This document shows, piece by piece, positions 34,698-42,781 of a stretch of DNA of 64,000 nt. The DNA is from a bacterium. GTDB lineage: Bacteria > Zhuqueibacterota > Zhuqueibacteria > Residuimicrobiales > Krinioviventaceae. Each line of letters starts with the position of its first letter. Position 1 is the first letter of the stretch. The position numbers were made by a program, and so were the translations under genes. The stretch is taken from NCBI GenBank assembly GCA_029561455.1, contig JAKQIY010000006.1:78860-142859 (forward strand), written 5' to 3'. The notes under the pieces were generated by a model. The model did not search any database. It had not been told where the DNA came from and saw only the letters and a list, made by a program, of their open reading frames with translations.

Positions 34698-35399
34698 ATG
34701 CTGGATTATTTGTGTAAATGGATAAAATACAAAATTAAAAGACACGAACTCGTGCTGGAAATCGGCAGCGGTAACAATCCCTTTATCCGCAGCAATATTC
34801 TATGCGACAAATTCCCGTTTTCCAGTTATGAACGCGCCGCGCATTCGCAAATCGTCATCGATCGGCCGTTTGTGGTTGCCGATGCCGTCAGCCTGCCGTT
34901 TAAAGATAAAAGTATCGATTTTGTTTACAGCGCCGACCTGGCCGAACATCTTGAACAACCACAGCTTTTTTTCCAGGAATGTATGCGAGTCGGGCGACGG
35001 GGCGTACTGCTCCTGCCGTCCATGCTGGCGGAACAGTTGTTTGGCTGGGATTTTCATGCGGTGATGTTTAGCCTGGAAAATGACAAACTGATTATCCGCC
35101 CCAAAACCAACAGCAACCGGGGCCGGTTCGGGAACTTGTTCCATGAAATAAATGCCCGAGACCGTCATTTTAGTACATTTGTACGCAAACGCTCCAATCT
35201 GTTCCGCATTGAATACCAATGGCAAGATACCATTAACTATGACTATCAGTCCACTACGACAGATATAAATGACCTGTGGAGCCGGCAAAGCAGCGCCGAG
35301 CACGAGATCAACGCCGCACCGTCGTCTTGGCAGGTAATAAAAAGAACCATCAAATCCCTGCTTTCATTACTTGTCAGAAAATTATTTTCCCGTTATTAA
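34698..35399 (+). CDS. class I SAM-dependent methyltransferase 2
   Basis: The protein has a methyltransferase motif I (LVLEIGSGNNPFIRSNIL), the acidic-loop position DRPFVVADAVSLPF and motif IV-like IDFVYSADLAEHLE, with the typical downstream FFQECMRVGRRGVLLLPS. It is related to the other two methyltransferases here but clearly distinct. It has a Lys/Arg-rich basic C-terminus (about 215-233). It starts 44 bases after the repeat island. Substrate is unknown; a glycan intermediate is likely from context. Confidence 0.82.
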   Translation: MLDYLCKWIKYKIKRHELVLEIGSGNNPFIRSNILCDKFPFSSYERAAHSQIVIDRPFVVADAVSLPFKDKSIDFVYSADLAEHLEQPQLFFQECMRVGRRGVLLLPSMLAEQLFGWDFHAVMFSLENDKLIIRPKTNSNRGRFGNLFHEINARDRHFSTFVRKRSNLFRIEYQWQDTINYDYQSTTTDINDLWSRQSSAEHEINAAPSSWQVIKRTIKSLLSLLVRKLFSRY

Positions 35400-35401
35400 C
35401 T

Positions 35402-36217
35402 ATGCCGGAACGAGACATACACCAAAACATCTCTGCAGAACTCTATTCCTATTATTCGGACTCGAAAAATTATCAGGCCCTGTTGCAAGGTAAAGGGCCG
35501 GACTATTTTGCGGATTATGTACAGCTTGTCGGCAGCTACATTAAGGACAAGCGCAGCCGGGTTCTGGATGTCGGCTGCGGCTCGGCGCTTTCCACCCAGT
35601 TGCTGCGCTCGGCTTTTCCCAATACCTGCGGCACGGATGTATCGTTGCTGTTCCTGCAGCTCAATAAAAGTGATCTGAATTTTGTCGGCGACGCGCATCG
35701 CTTGCCGGTGCAGGATAAAACGATGGACGCGGTTTGCTCCTTTGAATTTATAGAACATGTAAACAATGCCGAACAGGTGTTATCCGAAATGATCCGCATT
35801 ACCAAAAGCGGCGGACTGGTCATTATCATGAGTCCTAATTTATTTTCGCCGCTCATTCCCCTGCGGTCGCTGATGCAGTATTGCCGGGGGAAAAAAGAAC
35901 CCTCGCCCTGGACGCCGACGTTTTGGTCGATATTTCCCCTGCTTGTAAAAAACTGCTATATGATCATAAAGAAAAAATTGCAAAAACAGGCGCACTTTGA
36001 GTACCGCCGCCCCGATCTTTCCGACAATGCCGACCTGGGCGGGGATTTCGACAGCGTTTACCTGTCCAATCCGGTTGATATAAGTAAATTTCTTAAAAGC
36101 AAAAACCTGCGTATTCTCAATATCAGCGTGGGGCGCAGCCGGGTCGGACGGTTCCTCTCCCGCTTTATGCCCTCTTTTGCTTCCGGCATGGCCATTGTTG
36201 CACAAAAGGAGGCGTGA
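35402..36217 (+). CDS. class I SAM-dependent methyltransferase 3
   Basis: The methyltransferase core runs over the first 190 residues: VLDVGCGSALSTQLL (motif I), FCGTDV-like NTCGTDVSLLFLQL, then MDAVCSFEFIEHVNNAEQVL and IRITKSGGLVIIMSPN. The C-terminal region is less conserved. The ORF is open upstream to 35276, but that part overlaps the previous gene in another frame. I place the start at MPERDIHQN (35402), two bases after that gene's stop. The C-terminal end overlaps the next start by one base (TGATG). Confidence 0.83.
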   Translation: MPERDIHQNISAELYSYYSDSKNYQALLQGKGPDYFADYVQLVGSYIKDKRSRVLDVGCGSALSTQLLRSAFPNTCGTDVSLLFLQLNKSDLNFVGDAHRLPVQDKTMDAVCSFEFIEHVNNAEQVLSEMIRITKSGGLVIIMSPNLFSPLIPLRSLMQYCRGKKEPSPWTPTFWSIFPLLVKNCYMIIKKKLQKQAHFEYRRPDLSDNADLGGDFDSVYLSNPVDISKFLKSKNLRILNISVGRSRVGRFLSRFMPSFASGMAIVAQKEA

Positions 36218-37071
36218 TGCCAAAGACCGGCGGCTATAAATATGATCTGGCGGTTGCCTACCGTATATATCCCGGCATTTCCAAAACTCCCCTGGTATAT
36301 GCAGATGATAAATACCAACTGGCGCGTTTGTGCCTGCGCTCTTTTAAACAATGCCTTGGCGATCTTAAAGTAAAAATGCTGGTTATCCTGGATGGCTGTC
36401 CCCCGGAATACAAGCAATTATTTACAGAACTCTTTAATGAGGTCGACCTGGTTTTCCACGTATACGACGGTATCGGCAACCAGGCAACTTTTAATGAACA
36501 AATCGATTGGCTGCTGCAACAGGAAGATACCGAAACCGTTTACCTGGCCGAAGACGATTATTTTTACCTGCCCGGTCAATTCCCTGCAATGATCGATTTC
36601 CTTAATTCCGGCCATGATGTCGATTTTATAACTCCCTACGATCACCCCGATTATTACAGCCGACCTTTTCACCGTCCGCCGGCAATGACCAGGGAATACG
36701 GCAGGCGGCGCTGGCGCACGGCGCAATCGACCTGCCTGACATTTCTCACCACCAAAGCGTCCCTGCAACTCACGGCAGGGCTGTTTCGCTCCTTTGCCCG
36801 CGGCAATCACGATCACGCGCTGTGGGCGGCGTTAACCAAATTTTCCGGCATGAGAATATGGGATCATGCTGCGACAGCATTTAAGGAAATATACTATTTA
36901 AAGCTGTTGTACCTGACCTGGCGGTATGGGGGCAGACAAATATCGTGTGGTAAAAAATGGCGCCTCTGGGCGCCAACGCCAGCAATTGCCACGCATATCG
37001 AAAGTTCTGGAATTGCGCCCACTGTGGACTGGATGGTGGAAATAAGTAAACAGGAAAAAGAGAAAACATGA
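36217..37071 (+). CDS. putative glycosyltransferase (GT2/GT-A-like)
   Basis: The pattern is that of a GT-A fold: an N-terminal region with LCLRSFKQCLGDLKVKMLVILD, a motif DGIGNQATFNEQIDWLL and the DXD-like acidic cluster VYLAEDDYFYLPG (metal/nucleotide-binding), then a receptor-binding C-terminus. The N-terminus is not a textbook GT2 sequence, so the family is uncertain. Start ATG at 36217 is preceded by aggagg (36207-36212) and overlaps the preceding stop by one base. The GTG at 36214 is in frame but too close to that site. It sits with methyltransferases and a polymerase candidate in the exopolysaccharide locus. Confidence 0.7.
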   Translation: MPKTGGYKYDLAVAYRIYPGISKTPLVYADDKYQLARLCLRSFKQCLGDLKVKMLVILDGCPPEYKQLFTELFNEVDLVFHVYDGIGNQATFNEQIDWLLQQEDTETVYLAEDDYFYLPGQFPAMIDFLNSGHDVDFITPYDHPDYYSRPFHRPPAMTREYGRRRWRTAQSTCLTFLTTKASLQLTAGLFRSFARGNHDHALWAALTKFSGMRIWDHAATAFKEIYYLKLLYLTWRYGGRQISCGKKWRLWAPTPAIATHIESSGIAPTVDWMVEISKQEKEKT

Positions 37072-37174
37072 TAAAACAGGACAGATTGATTTCTTTTACC
37101 GTTCAAAATAATTATTCTAATTGTGCTGAATATTTTTACTTTTCTTCTTTATAAATTTTTGTATAATAAAAACA

Positions 37175-38440
37175 ATGAAAGCAATACTTGAGAAAAATAT
37201 TTTTTCCTATTTCCCGGTAGTTATCTGTATTCTTTTATTCTGCATACCAGTCCCCTTGATAATTGCTTTTGAAATCTATGTTATATTTTTCATTGTTATT
37301 TTTACTATTTACAGGAGCTATGATAAAGAATTCAAGCTGGTAATTTTTATTTCAGCATGTTTTCGTTTTATATTGATTGTTGTAGATGAATCTGTTATGC
37401 CCATCTTGCCGGAACAAACTGATTCTATTTTATATGACACTGCTGCCAGTCAAATTCTAGATAATTGTGCTAATCATTTGTCACTCTTTTACCGGGTTGA
37501 ATCGGTTACAAATATCAGAAGTTATGGATTTATTATTAGCTTATTATATAACGTTTTTGGAGAATATTTTATCATACCCAGAATCGCAAATGCGTTGCTG
37601 GGAATTCTGGTTGCAATTTTAGTATATAAGATTTGCTTTAAACTATTTAATGATAGAAAAGCTGCATTTATTTCAATGAACCTCGTTTTATTTTGGCCAT
37701 CTATTCTGGTCTTTAATTCTTACGCATTAAGAGATACCTTAATTTCACTATTAACATTTTTAATGTTACACAAACTAGTTTTAATTTCACTAAAAGAAAA
37801 AATTATAAAAAGTATTTTTTACATTATACTAATTCTTATTATAATGTTTTTCTTTCGCAGTCAAAATGTTTTTCTTTATTTTGGAATATTCACATTATTT
37901 ACAATTATCATTTTGTTTCGTGCCAATATTAAGGTAGCCAATAAAATTTTTTTATTGCTTTTTATGAGTATTATCTTACTTTTTATTTTTTATAAACTAT
38001 CTCCACTTATTATAGAGGTAGCTACCTATCCCTTTAGAGCTCATCCAGGCCGTGTTGAAGGGGGCTCTGCGTACCTTCAAAATATGGTTTATAATAATTA
38101 CTTAGATATCTTTTTATACCTACCTATTCGCTTTTTTTATTTTACATTTGGTCCGTTTTTATGGAATTTTAAAACTATGTTTCAATTGTTATCAGCTATC
38201 GAAGGCATTTTTATTTTTATATGTTTTATATTATTCATAAAACACTTTTTCAAAAGCCATCAAAAACGTTTGAGCAATATTGAAGTTTTTCTTTTCATAT
38301 TTTGCATGACAGGTTTGTTTGCAAATGCTATGATAGATTCAAATTTTGGTACTGCAATCCGGCACAGAATAGATTATATTATTATTTTCTTTATATTTAC
38401 AGGTATTTATCTAAAAAATTTCAAAATTAAAATTATTTAA
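37175..38440 (+). CDS. polytopic membrane protein, Wzy/GT39-like polymerase candidate
   Basis: This 421-residue protein has about 11-12 hydrophobic helices and few charged residues apart from the loop with PEQTDSILYDTAASQILDN (about 89-107). A short extracytoplasmic loop between helices carries RAHPGRVEGGSAYLQN (about 288-303). That pattern (an early Asp-containing loop and many helices) resembles lipid-linked sugar polymerases or GT39-type glycosyltransferases. No other Wzy candidate is in the locus, and a Wzx/Wzy system needs one. The gene is markedly AT-rich compared with its neighbours, as O-antigen polymerases often are, which points to separate acquisition. No clear homology motif can be claimed. 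Confidence 0.6.
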   Translation: MKAILEKNIFSYFPVVICILLFCIPVPLIIAFEIYVIFFIVIFTIYRSYDKEFKLVIFISACFRFILIVVDESVMPILPEQTDSILYDTAASQILDNCANHLSLFYRVESVTNIRSYGFIISLLYNVFGEYFIIPRIANALLGILVAILVYKICFKLFNDRKAAFISMNLVLFWPSILVFNSYALRDTLISLLTFLMLHKLVLISLKEKIIKSIFYIILILIIMFFFRSQNVFLYFGIFTLFTIIILFRANIKVANKIFLLLFMSIILLFIFYKLSPLIIEVATYPFRAHPGRVEGGSAYLQNMVYNNYLDIFLYLPIRFFYFTFGPFLWNFKTMFQLLSAIEGIFIFICFILFIKHFFKSHQKRLSNIEVFLFIFCMTGLFANAMIDSNFGTAIRHRIDYIIIFFIFTGIYLKNFKIKII

Positions 38441-38453
38441 GAATAACAACCTT

Positions 38454-39380
38454 ATGCCGCTCACCTCCATCATCATCGTCAACTGGAATACAAAAGCCCT
38501 GACGGAGCGCTGTATTCAATCCATTTATAACTCAATCCAGTCCGGGTTCGAGATCATAATGGTAGATAACGGTTCAACAGACGGCTCGGTAGAGTATATT
38601 AAAAGCAAATACCCGCAGGTGAATATACTCGCCAACAGCAGCAACGAAGGCTATGCCCGCGCCAATAACCGCGGCATCCGGGCAGCGCAGGGCGATATCA
38701 TTCTGTTAATGAACAGCGATACCGCCCTTCTCAGTCCCGGGCCCCTGGAGCGGATTCGGACATACCTGCACGACAACCCGGCGGTCGGCGTCATCGGCGC
38801 CAAACTGTTGTACCCGGACGGCCGCCTGCAATCCTGCGGCCGGGAATTTATCAGCCTGAAAACCCTGGTTAAAGAGCAGTTATTTTTCCACTCGGCCCTG
38901 CCGAAACCGATGCAAGCGGGCGTTAAAGCGGTGCCGGTCGATTATGTGGACGGCGCTTTCCTGGCCATCCGCCGTAGTGTGGTTGATAAAATTGGCCTGC
39001 TCAATGAAGCCTATTACATGTACGCCGAAGATATGGAATGGTGTTATGCGGCGCGCCGGGCCGGTTGGCAAATTGTCGTCCTGCCGGATATAAAAATTCT
39101 CCACGAACATGCCGCCAGTTCCATCAAACGCTTTCGGGAAATCCTGGTGCATAACGCGGTAAACACCTGTCGTTTTATTGCCAAAACCCGCGGCCTGCCG
39201 GAAGCTCGTAGCGGCTTTTATGTATTACTGGCTGGGATGCTGCTGCGTATTCCCATATCGGTGTTCCGTAAAAGAAAGCTGGCGTTGGACTATTATTACG
39301 GACTGAAAAGTTGTTTGGCTTTGCTGCCCGCTCTCGGGCCGATACTTACAGGAAAGGACTATGAAACGGGTCGCCATTAA
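38454..39380 (+). CDS. glycosyltransferase family 2
   Basis: The GT-A fold starts TSIIIVNWNTKALTERCIQS, then EIIMVDNGSTDGSVEYI, the conserved GYARANNRGI and DIILLMNSDTALL (the NSDT metal-binding acidic motif). These match the rhamnosyl/other GT2 group. The second half has the catalytic MYAEDMEWCYAARRAGW, typical of the ED-x-W motif. It adds a sugar to a lipid-linked intermediate at the inner face of the membrane; specificity unknown. The end overlaps the next gene by 20 bases, so the two are coupled. Confidence 0.92.
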   Translation: MPLTSIIIVNWNTKALTERCIQSIYNSIQSGFEIIMVDNGSTDGSVEYIKSKYPQVNILANSSNEGYARANNRGIRAAQGDIILLMNSDTALLSPGPLERIRTYLHDNPAVGVIGAKLLYPDGRLQSCGREFISLKTLVKEQLFFHSALPKPMQAGVKAVPVDYVDGAFLAIRRSVVDKIGLLNEAYYMYAEDMEWCYAARRAGWQIVVLPDIKILHEHAASSIKRFREILVHNAVNTCRFIAKTRGLPEARSGFYVLLAGMLLRIPISVFRKRKLALDYYYGLKSCLALLPALGPILTGKDYETGRH

Positions 39381-40500
39381 TGCCCTGGTGTTGAATAAAC
39401 ACAGCGGCGGACTGGGGAGATATATTACCCATCTGCTCAAATATTTTCTCGATCGCGAGGTTGGTTTTGAACCGGTCGTCTATGTTGCCGAAAATTATGA
39501 CGGCTGCGCCGGCGATATACTCGCTCACCCGGCGGTACGGACAGTGCCGGCGCCTGCGGATAATCCTATAAAACGCATAATAATGGAGCCGCTGGTCTGG
39601 CCGCACATTCTTGTACGCGATAAAATCGACCTGTTCTTTTCACCGCATTCCTACATTCCGTCCGGGGTGAAAATACCGGCGGTGGTTACCATACATGATT
39701 TAGGCTTTTATCATAATCCGCAGCAGTATACATTTTTACGGGTTAATTACCTGCGGCACAAGATCAAACAATCCGCCCGGCGCGCCAAAAAGATCATTGC
39801 CATTTCGGAATTCACCCGCCGGGATTTAATTGAAACCCTGCACCTTTCGCCGGACAAGATCGAGGTGATCTACCAGGGTCTGGATCGGGAGCATTTCACC
39901 CGCGCCTGTAACGATGCGGAAAAAGAACGGATCCGCGCCCGTTATCATTTGCCTGCACAATACATCCTCTCCGTCGGTCACCTCGAACCGCGTAAAAATT
40001 ATGTGCGGCTCATCCAGGCATTTGCCCGGTTAAAAAACGCCTATCATCTGCCGCATTCCCTGGTGATCGTCGGCCAGGAAAACTGGCAATTTCAGGAAAT
40101 ATATCGCCAGGTACAGGAATGTAATTTGCAAAGCTCGGTAATTTTTACTAAATTTATAGATACGGAGGACCTGCCGGCGGTGTATGCAATGGCGTCAATA
40201 TTTGTTACCGCTTCGACGTTTGAAGGATTTGGTTATACGCCGCTGGAGAGTATGGTTTGCGGCACACCGGTTGCAGCAGCCAACAAGTCATCTTTACCGG
40301 AAATAACCGGCGACGCGGCGGTGTTGTTTGATCCATATAATGTGCAGGATATAGCGGATAAAATTTACCGGCTGGCAGTTGACCAGTTATTACAAAAGCA
40401 ACTGACAACCAAGGGTTTTGAAAATAGCGAGCGATTCGACTGGCAGCGCTGCTGCGCACAGACCGCCGGTTTGTTAGCTAAAGAGTCAAACAAATTATGA
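39361..40500 (+). CDS. glycosyltransferase family 4 (GT-B) 1
   Basis: The GT-B architecture shows a donor-side C-terminal half with ILSVGHLEPRKNYVRLIQAF, then FVTASTFEGFGYTPLESMVC and GTPVAAANKSSLPEITGDAA, the EX7E-type motif. The N-terminal half begins NALVLNKHSGGLGRYITHLL. Such enzymes transfer a sugar from a nucleotide-sugar to a lipid-linked acceptor. The ribosome-binding site aggact lies directly before the ATG, inside the preceding gene. It overlaps the next gene by four bases. Confidence 0.92.
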   Translation: MKRVAINALVLNKHSGGLGRYITHLLKYFLDREVGFEPVVYVAENYDGCAGDILAHPAVRTVPAPADNPIKRIIMEPLVWPHILVRDKIDLFFSPHSYIPSGVKIPAVVTIHDLGFYHNPQQYTFLRVNYLRHKIKQSARRAKKIIAISEFTRRDLIETLHLSPDKIEVIYQGLDREHFTRACNDAEKERIRARYHLPAQYILSVGHLEPRKNYVRLIQAFARLKNAYHLPHSLVIVGQENWQFQEIYRQVQECNLQSSVIFTKFIDTEDLPAVYAMASIFVTASTFEGFGYTPLESMVCGTPVAAANKSSLPEITGDAAVLFDPYNVQDIADKIYRLAVDQLLQKQLTTKGFENSERFDWQRCCAQTAGLLAKESNKL

Positions 40501-41681
40501 AATCACGACGCATTAAAATATTACTTGTACAATCCCGCATTTGTGTCGGCGGCCCGGCGGTGCACACCGAAATGATCGCCCGTTACCTGCCCAAAGAGCG
40601 CTACCAGGTTACCCTGGTCGGTGGCGGCCTGAAAAAAGGGGAAATGAGTAAATTTGACGACATCAGGGAAAAAGGCGTGGACATTCGCATCATCGGGGAT
40701 ATGAAGCGTAATATCAGCGTGTTTGGCGACCTGGTTTCGGTATATAAAACCTGGCAATTAATAAAACAGATCAAACCGGACATAGTCGATACCCATACCG
40801 CCAAAGCCGGAGCGGTCGGCAGAATAGCGGCCCGGCTGGCCGGTGTTCCCATCGTCATCCATACATTTCACGGGCATGTTTTTGAGGAATTCTTTTCCAA
40901 CCTTAAATCATGGCTATTTGTCTATATTGAAAAAATGTTCGCCTTGCTCGCCAACAGGATTATAGCAATTAGTCCAATGCAATTTTATGATCTGGCAAAA
41001 AAATATAAAATAGCGCCGGTAAAAAAATTTGTTATAGTAAAGTTAGGTTTGGAACTGGACAGATTTTTAAACATTGAAAAGAACAACCGCTTAAAAGAAA
41101 CGCTGGGTATACCGGCGCAGGATATTTTAATTGGCGTTATCGGCAGAATGGTGCCGACCAAAAACCACTTGATGGTTATTAGAGTATTAAAAAATCTTCA
41201 CGATGCAGGTTTTAAGGCACACCTGTATATAGCGGGAGACGGCGAAGAACGATATAAACTGGAAAAATTACGAGATGAACTGAATTTACAACCATGGATT
41301 CATTTCCCCGGTTGGGTGGTAGATATTGAACATATTTATGCCGGTATAGATTTACTGGCGCAGACCTCAACCACAGAAGGCACTCCCTTTACAGTAATCG
41401 AGGCAATGGCCGCCGGTGTGCCGGTAGCCGCAACCAATGTTGGTGGAGTTGCGGATATGCTGCTCGATGATGAAAACGGTTTACTGTGCAGGTCAAGAGA
41501 TGATCGGGAAATGGCCGAAAAGATCAAAAGTTTATTTAAACAACCGGAACAGATTAATAAAATGACCCAAAGAGCCAGAAAATTTGTTATTGATAATTAT
41601 TCTTATAAACGGTTGATTAGTGACCTGGATCAACTCTATACGCGCTTATTTTCACAATATTATCAGCAGGAGCGATGTTGA
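40497..41681 (+). CDS. glycosyltransferase family 4 (GT-B) 2
   Basis: The N-terminal domain has ILLVQSRICVGGPAVHTEM and VDTHTAKAGAVGRIAARLAG. The donor domain has IGVIGRMVPTKNHLMVIRVL, YIAGDGEERYKLEKL and TSTTEGTPFTVIEAMAAGVP with the GGVADML that follows. That matches the GT4 group of WbpH/CapM-like enzymes. The start overlaps the stop of the previous GT (ATGA). It likely acts in the same assembly pathway. Substrates unknown. Confidence 0.92.
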   Translation: MKSRRIKILLVQSRICVGGPAVHTEMIARYLPKERYQVTLVGGGLKKGEMSKFDDIREKGVDIRIIGDMKRNISVFGDLVSVYKTWQLIKQIKPDIVDTHTAKAGAVGRIAARLAGVPIVIHTFHGHVFEEFFSNLKSWLFVYIEKMFALLANRIIAISPMQFYDLAKKYKIAPVKKFVIVKLGLELDRFLNIEKNNRLKETLGIPAQDILIGVIGRMVPTKNHLMVIRVLKNLHDAGFKAHLYIAGDGEERYKLEKLRDELNLQPWIHFPGWVVDIEHIYAGIDLLAQTSTTEGTPFTVIEAMAAGVPVAATNVGGVADMLLDDENGLLCRSRDDREMAEKIKSLFKQPEQINKMTQRARKFVIDNYSYKRLISDLDQLYTRLFSQYYQQERC

Positions 41682-41703
41682 GCCACTTTATTAAAACGGG
41701 ACA

Positions 41704-42705
41704 ATGACTATGCTGCAACTGTGGGGATATTTTCTATTAACGATTGCCGGCGCTTTTCTGTTAACGCCGTTAATTCGCAGATTGGCGCAGCGGTTAAAGA
41801 TCTTTGCCAGACATTCGGATCGCACCCTGCACCAGGGATTAATACCCAAGCTGGGCGGCGCGGCCATTTTACTGCCGTTTTATTTTTTTTCCGCTTTACT
41901 CATGTTCACAAACAGGCAGGTTTTCGCTGGTTATTTCCCCATGTTCATTACCCTTTTGGCCGGCAGTTTTATCCTGTTCTTGCTCGGCGCATTGGACGAC
42001 AAGTATGATATTAATTGCTATATAAAAATCACTGTGGAAGTGCTGATAGCCGCATTAGCCGTGAACGCCGGCTGGCGTATCGACACACTGGTGCTGCCCG
42101 CAGCTTTGCAACTGCAATTAGGAGCGCTGTCCTGGCCATTGTCAATACTCTGGATCACAGGTATTATTAACGCCGTCAACCTGATTGACGGCCTTGACGG
42201 CCTGGCGCCGGGAATCATAATCATTGTCTGCCTGACCAGCGCGGCTATTGCCAGCGTATTGGGTAATATGCCGATAGTTTTTATCACCTTACTGCTGGCC
42301 GGCGCGGTACTGGGATTTTTGCGCTTTAATATCAATCCCGCCAGTATCTTTATGGGCGACGCCGGCAGTCTTTCCCTGGGTTTTTTACTGGCCTGCCTGT
42401 CGTTAAAAGCCGCCGAGACCTCCGCCGGTAAAGTAGTTTTTATCATTCCCTTATTGTTGTTAGGAATTCCAATCGCCGATACGTTCCTGGCAATAATCCG
42501 CCGGGTGCGCCGCCACATGCATCCTTTCCACGCGGATCAGGATCATCTTCATCACCGGCTGGTGCGGCTTGGTCTCAGCCAGGCCGGGGCCGCTATGACG
42601 TTGGTCGGTATCAGCCTGCTGCTGGGTATTATGGCGCTGCTGTTTGCCCAGGGAATTCATACCGAAATGCAACTGTTCTCTATGGTAAAAAGCTGGATTC
42701 ACTAA
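41704..42705 (+). CDS. WecA/MraY-family polyprenyl-phosphate N-acetylhexosamine-1-phosphate transferase
   Basis: The integral membrane enzyme has about 10-11 helices and all family signatures: GGAAILLPF near residue 50, the Asp-rich loop ALDDKYD (DDxxD), NLIDGLDGLAPG, FMGDAGSLSLGF and the C-terminal HPFHADQDHLHHRL (HxH, sugar-nucleotide recognition). It transfers HexNAc-1-phosphate from UDP-HexNAc to undecaprenyl phosphate and so starts assembly of the lipid-linked unit. Its HADQDHLHHRL motif is typical of WecA-like rather than MraY-like members. It is the last biosynthesis gene of the locus. A second ATG, three codons in, is an alternative start. Confidence 0.93.
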   Translation: MTMLQLWGYFLLTIAGAFLLTPLIRRLAQRLKIFARHSDRTLHQGLIPKLGGAAILLPFYFFSALLMFTNRQVFAGYFPMFITLLAGSFILFLLGALDDKYDINCYIKITVEVLIAALAVNAGWRIDTLVLPAALQLQLGALSWPLSILWITGIINAVNLIDGLDGLAPGIIIIVCLTSAAIASVLGNMPIVFITLLLAGAVLGFLRFNINPASIFMGDAGSLSLGFLLACLSLKAAETSAGKVVFIIPLLLLGIPIADTFLAIIRRVRRHMHPFHADQDHLHHRLVRLGLSQAGAAMTLVGISLLLGIMALLFAQGIHTEMQLFSMVKSWIH

Positions 42706-42715
42706 ATCTATTGTT

Positions 42716-42731
42716 TGGCAACCAAATTGCT
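42716..42731 (+). promoter_or_regulatory. sigma-54 promoter of the C25/ILEI protein
   Basis: tggcaaccaaattgct matches both -24 (TGGCA) and -12 (TTGCT) boxes, with GG and GC separated by exactly 10 bases. It ends 50 bases before the start codon at 42782, the same spacing as at the other two sites. It lies just after the wecA-like stop, so the gene is uncoupled from the biosynthesis operon. Confidence 0.82.
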
Positions 42732-42781
42732 ATTCTGTCGTTAAATAAATAAAACGACGAGCATTCACACGCTATGAGACC

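Noticed and set aside
35276..35401. N-terminal extension of methyltransferase 3
   Set aside because: It overlaps the previous methyltransferase gene in another frame and is basic, low-complexity-like. The start at MPERD is used.
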